NCBI RefSeq assembly: GCF_001483135.1
Contig: NZ_LNAL01000005.1
Span: forward strand, 1 to 64,000
Length of the DNA stretch: 64,000 nucleotides
From: Solirubrum puertoriconensis
Lineage (GTDB): Bacteria; Bacteroidota; Bacteroidia; Cytophagales; Hymenobacteraceae
Direction of reading: 5' to 3'
In this document: piece after piece, positions 60,405-64,000 of the stretch
Numbering within the stretch: the first letter of the stretch is position 1
Layout of the letters: each line of letters starts with the position of its first letter
Notes under the pieces: generated by a model
The model's database searches: none
Seen by the model: the letters and a program-made list of their open reading frames with translations, nothing else
What the model was told of the DNA's origin: nothing
Translations under genes and position numbers: made by a program

Positions 60405-60488
60405 TACCTTTGGGCGGGAATTCCCTTTCCCAGCCCATAATATTTTGGTGTGAAAGACCCGGCTGGCCCTGCCTACCGGGTCTTTTTC
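60405..60488 (+). ncRNA. Candidate short orphan transcript
   Basis: TACCTTTG at 60405-60412 matches the -7 consensus. About 40 bases on, AAAGACCCGG (60453-60462) pairs with CCGGGTCTTT (60476-60485), followed by TTTTTCG, a strong intrinsic terminator. There is no start codon frame between, so the product would be an RNA of about 70 nucleotides. The -33 element is not evident at the usual distance. It may be a small RNA or the leftover of a deleted gene. Confidence 0.42.
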
Positions 60489-60981
60489 GTTTCACCGCGC
60501 TTACCCTGCTGCTCCAAGCCGACAGCAGGATTCAGGCGTTGGTTAAGCCTAAAGCAAGCTTTCCAAGGAGCCGGGCCTTAACCTGGTCATGCGGCAGTTA
60601 GAGAAAAGGCCCAGCGGCATTATGCCCCTGGGCCCGTTTCATGCTAGTATGGTTAACTAGCTCCACCAGCCAGGGCGAATTTGCCGCTCCGCCCTTAGCA
60701 GCAGCAATATTAGTAGAATCCTATCAACCTTCACCCTTAAGCGAAAGGTTTGCCTTGGTAATGGTTCAACATTGTCAAAATCATATTGATAAGGCATACC
60801 CTAGACTAAAGTTTAAGTAAGTCAAGCTAGCTTGCACATTCCTTCACAGCTGCCCCGCTGATCGTGCCGGACCTTTCGGCTCTTTCTTGCAAAATACCAA
60901 CCTATTCCACACATCCGCCTCCTTTAGGCTCAGGCACTTAAGCAGATACTTTAGTTATATTAACTACATCTTAAATTATAA

Positions 60982-60995
60982 TTTTGATAACATTA
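60982..60995 (+). repeat. Copy of the TTTTGATAACATTA repeat near the tra operon
   Basis: Exact match over 14 bases to 146-159 and 394-407; with the preceding A it matches 15 bases of the 393-407 copy. It lies in an AT-rich stretch of about 350 bases, in the same orientation as at the left end. Confidence 0.7.
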
Positions 60996-61040
60996 TAATA
61001 TACTTACATAATAACCTATTATCATTTTAAAAAGACTGGA

Positions 61041-61469
61041 TCAATGAACTTGACCCCTGTACTCGTTACCCAGCCCACAAGCCCAGGCGCGGGCATCGAT
61101 CGGATCGGTAAAAAAGCGAATCTGCAGGCACAAATTCGGACCCAGGGAAGTAAGGCCGGCCATCACGCGTTCCTGAGAGGCGGGACTGACTGCTTCCAAG
61201 AGGGCCAGGCGCTTTAACCCTAACTGAATAAGCGACGGCATGAACTGCTCCCCGACGTACCGCACATCGGCAGCACTCAGGGGCCCGAGCAACCGATCAT
61301 CGGCTACCCAGCCGGCAAAGCGATACTGCTGGGCCAGCGCCAACGCCTCTGCAACCATGGTTTGGAACAAGGTCCCGGAGACGGCGCCATACCACTGCGC
61401 TTCCAAAGCCTTATCACCAGCCGCGTGTAGGTAAAGCTTAAGGGCCGGATAGGAGCGGAGCAGTTGCAT
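61041..61469 (-). CDS. Small STAS/SpoIIAA-like family protein (member D)
   Basis: A 142-residue soluble protein of the dispersed family. It begins MQLLRSYPALKLYLHAAGDK with EAQWYGAVSGTLFQTMVAEALALAQQ (strand and helix). Then come FAGWVADDRLLGPLSAADVRYVGEQFMPSLIQLG (the WVADDR strand and the helix positions matching members A and C), the strand LKRLALLEAVSPA, and FFTDPIDARAWACG. It lies between the AT-rich repeat region and the tra operon, in opposite orientation to tra. Function unknown. Confidence 0.7.
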   Translation of the reverse strand: MQLLRSYPALKLYLHAAGDKALEAQWYGAVSGTLFQTMVAEALALAQQYRFAGWVADDRLLGPLSAADVRYVGEQFMPSLIQLGLKRLALLEAVSPASQERVMAGLTSLGPNLCLQIRFFTDPIDARAWACGLGNEYRGQVH

Positions 61470-61992
61470 CGGGGAATGGGTAATCGCAGTAGGCTGGAAA
61501 ATCCGGACAGGCTAAGCTGGCGAGTAAACCAAATCAGCACCTCAGCCCGGAAATTTATTAATTCCAAATGATCTACTCGAGTCAGAAATGGCAACTTTCT
61601 TGGGCTTATAAGTTGCACTTTCCCCGCAACTGCTCTACCCGGCATACTTAACCGCTGCCCGGAATAGTGCTACGATGCGGCTTTACGGGCAGAAAAGAGC
61701 ACTGGCATGAGGAACGGCCTGCGGTGGTTGACCAATTCTGAAAACTAAGAATTGCATTAACAATCAGGAAAAGCCATCGACAGGGGCAGCCACTGCAGGC
61801 TTGCCCACCGCGAAAATACTATCGCCGGGTTGGGTTTGTTTACCCAAAGGCCCGGGCTGCGTAAAGAAGAACAAAGCTGCTGCGCTGCCGCGGGGGTACG
61901 ACGCAGCACTTCAGTCGGAACTGGGTTTCGGTGCGGCTACCACGGTCCACTAGGCCAGGCTGTTTGCCACCTTACACTTTAACCCCGCCGTT
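61470..61992. promoter_or_regulatory. Upstream region of the tra operon
   Basis: About 520 bases. CAATTCT (61733-61739) and AGAATTG (61748-61754) form a 7-base inverted repeat with an 8-base spacer, a possible operator about 240 bases before the first tra gene. No -7 consensus was identified with confidence. Confidence 0.4.
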
Positions 61993-62697
61993 ATGCTTTT
62001 TACCGGTTATACCTGGAGCCAGTTTGTATTTGGCACCCTCGTGCTGCTCGTCTTGTATTACGCCTACGTGGGCTGGCGCTACTACCGCCCTGAGCTGCGC
62101 GCCTGGCTAAGCCGCCGGACCGCCGTGCCTCGCTCCGCAGCGCAGGCTTCGGAGCCGCTCGTGCCACCCAGCCTGGTGTTCGCCCCCGCAGACTCGCCGG
62201 CGCCAGCCTTCTCGCCCGGCACTGCGGCAAGCCACGTTTTTTCCGCGCAAGCTGCTGACAACGAAGCAGAAGCCCGACAAAGCGCCGCTGCAAAGACCGC
62301 GGAGGCTACCACTGAGGAGAATAGTAGGATCATATCAAATTTTGATTCATTGCATCAAAATGTGATTGATCCCGTTCAAGGCAATCAGACCGACTTACCC
62401 CACACCGCCGGTGCGCCGCTTACCCCCGCTAAGCTGCCGCCGCCCGGATCCGACCCTGAAGCCCTGCCCGCGGAGCAGGAGCTGCCGGTGGCGCCCTCCG
62501 CACTTGCCCACCCGGCCGAAGCCGACTCGCTGATCGGCGCTGATGATTTAGTTGAGGCCCTGGACTGCCTGGCTGCCGGCCGGGCCCCGGAATCCTTGCA
62601 CCCCGCCCTGGAGGGTACCGCCCTGGCCGCCCGGTTTGCTGCCAACAAGCGCCGGCGCAGCGCGGAGATTGATGCCCTGTTCGGGGAAGAGGAATAA
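61993..62697 (+). CDS. Membrane-anchored protein at the head of the tra operon
   Basis: A 234-residue protein. One hydrophobic helix (FVFGTLVLLVLYYAYVGW, residues about 12-29) is followed by a long, Ala/Pro/Glu-rich, probably disordered tail. The C terminus is helical and basic-acidic (TALAARFAANKRRRSAEIDALFGEEE). It lies 40 bases before traE and so sits where TraC/TraD-type proteins are found in Bacteroidetes transfer operons, but the sequence is not recognisable as either. An AT-rich patch (62329-62370) with an inverted repeat ATTTTGAT / ATCAAAAT interrupts the otherwise GC-rich coding sequence. Confidence 0.65.
   Translation: MLFTGYTWSQFVFGTLVLLVLYYAYVGWRYYRPELRAWLSRRTAVPRSAAQASEPLVPPSLVFAPADSPAPAFSPGTAASHVFSAQAADNEAEARQSAAAKTAEATTEENSRIISNFDSLHQNVIDPVQGNQTDLPHTAGAPLTPAKLPPPGSDPEALPAEQELPVAPSALAHPAEADSLIGADDLVEALDCLAAGRAPESLHPALEGTALAARFAANKRRRSAEIDALFGEEE
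62339..62361. repeat. AT-rich inverted repeat inside the first tra gene
   Basis: ATTTTGAT (62339-62346) and ATCAAAAT (62354-62361) are reverse complements separated by seven bases. The left half equals the start of the ATTTTGATAACATTA repeat. The patch stands out from GC-rich coding surroundings. Confidence 0.55.
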
Positions 62698-62737
62698 GCC
62701 GGCTCCGGGCCTGTTTATCCCCCAACATCCACCGTCT

Positions 62738-63049
62738 ATGCGCTTACTTTCTTTCCTTGCCCGCCTGGCGGGCCTGGCCCTGCTGTGGCTGCTGCCCGCC
62801 GCGCTGCGGGCCCAGGGCAGCGGCGAAGCCGGCATTGAAGCCGCCACCGAGCAGGTGACCCGCTACTTTGAGCCCGGCACCAACCTCATGTACGCTGTGG
62901 GCGCCGTACTGGGCCTGATCGGAGCCGTGAAGGTGTACTCCAAGTGGAACTCCGGCGACCAGGATACCCAGAAGGTAGCCGCCTCCTGGTTTGGCTCCTG
63001 CATCTTCCTCGTCGTGGTGGCCACCATCCTGCGGGCCTTTTTCCTGTAG
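62738..63049 (+). CDS. traE: Conjugative transfer protein TraE (DUF4134)
   Basis: A 103-residue small membrane protein. A signal-like first helix (LAGLALLWLLPAALRAQ) is followed by GIEAATEQVTRYFEPGTNLMYAVGAVLGLIG, VKVYSKWNSGDQDTQKVAASWFGSCIFLVVVATILR. This is the full TraE/DUF4134 pattern of Bacteroidetes conjugative elements, corresponding in position to VirB2-like or VirB3-like subunits of the type IV secretion channel. The length is normal. ATG 62738 is chosen; the longer frame upstream is a shadow. The next gene starts three bases after its stop. Confidence 0.92.
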   Translation: MRLLSFLARLAGLALLWLLPAALRAQGSGEAGIEAATEQVTRYFEPGTNLMYAVGAVLGLIGAVKVYSKWNSGDQDTQKVAASWFGSCIFLVVVATILRAFFL

Positions 63050-63052
63050 GCC

Positions 63053-63373
63053 GTGCCCTTGCCCATCAACAAGGGCATCGGCAAACCCGTGGAGTTCAAG
63101 GGCCTGGTCGGCGTGTACCTGGCTTACCTGGCCGCCGGCCTCGGTGCCGTGTTCCTGCTCGCCCTGACATTGCTGGTGGCGGGCGTGAACTCCTACCTCG
63201 TGGTCTTGCTGGCCCTGAGCCTGGGCGGGCTGGTGTTCGCCCGGGTGTTTGCCCTTAACCGCCGCTACGGCGAGTTTGGAGCCTTGAAAGCGCGGGCGCG
63301 CCGCCGGCAGCCCCGCCGCATCGTCAGCCGCCGCCCGCGGCTGTTTCTCACCTTAACGTCCGAGCGCACATGA
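63053..63373 (+). CDS. traF: Conjugative transfer protein TraF (DUF4133)
   Basis: A 106-residue inner-membrane protein with PINKGIGKPVEFKGLVGVYL at the start, two hydrophobic helices (LAYLAAGLGAVFLLALTLL, then YLVVLLALSLGGLVFARVFAL) and a basic tail ending RPRLFLTLTSERT. This is the DUF4133/TraF pattern; the PINKG and GxPVEFKG elements are diagnostic. It begins with GTG 63053 and overlaps traG by four bases (ATGA). Part of the mating-pair formation complex. Confidence 0.92.
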   Translation: MPLPINKGIGKPVEFKGLVGVYLAYLAAGLGAVFLLALTLLVAGVNSYLVVLLALSLGGLVFARVFALNRRYGEFGALKARARRRQPRRIVSRRPRLFLTLTSERT

Positions 63374-64000
63374 GCCCACCTCTCGTGCTGCCGTCGGCCA
63401 CGCTCGAGCAGCTGCAGCCCATCTACCGCGTTGAGCGGGGCTGCTTGATCAGCAAGAACGCCGACCTGACCGTAGCCTTCCGCCTCGAGCTACCGGAGCT
63501 GTTTACCCTCTCACCGGCCGAGTACCAGTCCCTGCACGCCGCGGTCGTCAAGGCCCTGCGGGTGCTGCCCACCCCGGCGGTGGTCCACAAGCAGGACTGG
63601 TTTGTGGAGGAGCGCTACTGCCCCGACTTTAATTCCCCGCGGCTGGAAAGCTCCCTGCTCGGCCGCGCCTACGAGCGCCACTTCTGCGAGCGGCCCTTTC
63701 TGCGGCACGTGTGCTACCTGTTCATTTCCCGCACGGCCACCGAGCGGGCCCACTACCGCAGCCCGGCCTCCCTGCTGGGCCGTCGGCACCTGGTGCCGCG
63801 CACCCAGCTCGACGCGCAGCAGCAAAGCGCTTTCTTCGACGCGGTCGGGCAGTTCAAGCGACTGGTCGAAGACGGCAGCCCCCTGCGCTTGCAGCAGCTC
63901 AGTGAGGACGAGCTCGTGGGCACCGAAACGCAGGCAGGGCTGCTGGAGCAGTACCTCGCCCTGGAGCTCAGCTCCACGGCCCCGCTCGTAGACCTCGACT
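63370..64000 (+). CDS. traG: Conjugative transfer ATPase TraG (VirB4-like), N-terminal part
   Basis: The gene runs off the window; 210 residues are visible. It starts at ATG 63370, overlapping traF by four bases. The visible N-terminal domain (LEQLQPIYRVERGCLISKNA, then LTVAFRLELPELFTLSPAEY, then PTPAVVHKQDWFVEERYCPD, then RHVCYLFISRTATER) matches the DUF3875 domain that opens TraG of Bacteroidetes conjugative elements. The ATPase domain with Walker motifs lies beyond 64000. The protein would power assembly of the transfer channel. Confidence 0.93.
   Translation, partial: MSPPLVLPSATLEQLQPIYRVERGCLISKNADLTVAFRLELPELFTLSPAEYQSLHAAVVKALRVLPTPAVVHKQDWFVEERYCPDFNSPRLESSLLGRAYERHFCERPFLRHVCYLFISRTATERAHYRSPASLLGRRHLVPRTQLDAQQQSAFFDAVGQFKRLVEDGSPLRLQQLSEDELVGTETQAGLLEQYLALELSSTAPLVDLD

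Larger units (their letters stand above)
60066..61040. other. Long non-coding region with promoter/terminator unit and AT-rich end
   Basis: Almost 1 kb without a gene. It includes the short transcription-unit candidate at 60405-60488, the palindrome CAAGCTAGCTTG at 60823-60834, and a sharply AT-rich end (60680-61030) with an exact TTTTGATAACATTA at 60982-60995, the repeat found at the left end of the window. Confidence 0.55.

Overview
The window looks like accessory DNA, most likely a conjugative plasmid or integrative conjugative element, from a GC-rich Bacteroidota in the Cytophagales, probably Hymenobacter or a close relative. The grounds are two giant secreted proteins with C-terminal type IX secretion (T9SS) sorting domains, SprB repeats, GldM-like proteins, conjugation proteins of the Bacteroidetes Tra type (traA/traB-like at the left, traE/traF/traG at the right), TAnnTTTG-type -7 promoter elements and few Shine-Dalgarno sites. 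The genus is inference. No rRNA, tRNA, CRISPR array or intact insertion sequence was seen, and no replication initiator, relaxase or coupling protein.

Layout. 1-2012: AT-rich island with TTTTGATAACATTA repeats, then a ParA/TraA-like ATPase and a DUF3408 (TraB-like) protein. 2013-9730: a small hypothetical gene, two full PAS-histidine kinase paralogues (4131-5342 and 6968-8182), a degenerate receiver protein upstream of the second, and the relic of a serine recombinase. 9733-12187: a three-gene run ending in a Kunitz-type lipoprotein, then an NAT/flavin-reductase pair with overlapping ends. 12518-18641: TonB-C membrane protein, bestrophin-like channel, TolB-type propeller, DUF4468 protein and a broken MFS transporter. 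19019-25263: a small-protein family member, a third PAS kinase in ruins, an RCC1-repeat protein, two overlapping GldM-like genes and a helical-repeat protein. 25595-34813: a large lipoprotein, a low-GC propeller lipoprotein, the ECF sigma / anti-sigma / DUF4097 / DUF4097 operon, a DUF3298-like protein and a multi-pass membrane protein. 35463-47627: two giant T9SS cargo proteins around a CHRD lipoprotein. 48310-60065: CPA1 antiporter, penicillin-acylase family enzyme, KDPG aldolase-like enzyme, flavin monooxygenase and many small genes. 60066-64000: AT-rich non-coding DNA with another copy of the left-end repeat, then the start of a tra operon running off the window.

How it fits together. The two ends carry transfer and partition-type functions; the roughly 59 kb between is cargo weighted towards the cell envelope (T9SS proteins, lipoproteins, DUF4097 proteins, transporters) and signalling (PAS kinases, ECF sigma/anti-sigma). 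Intergenic gaps are long and contain relics, as expected of accessory DNA in flux. The most unusual items are the Kunitz lipoprotein with a BPTI-like reactive loop, the stand-alone GldM-like ectodomain pair, the dispersed family of four small proteins, and the shared AT-rich repeats next to both tra segments.
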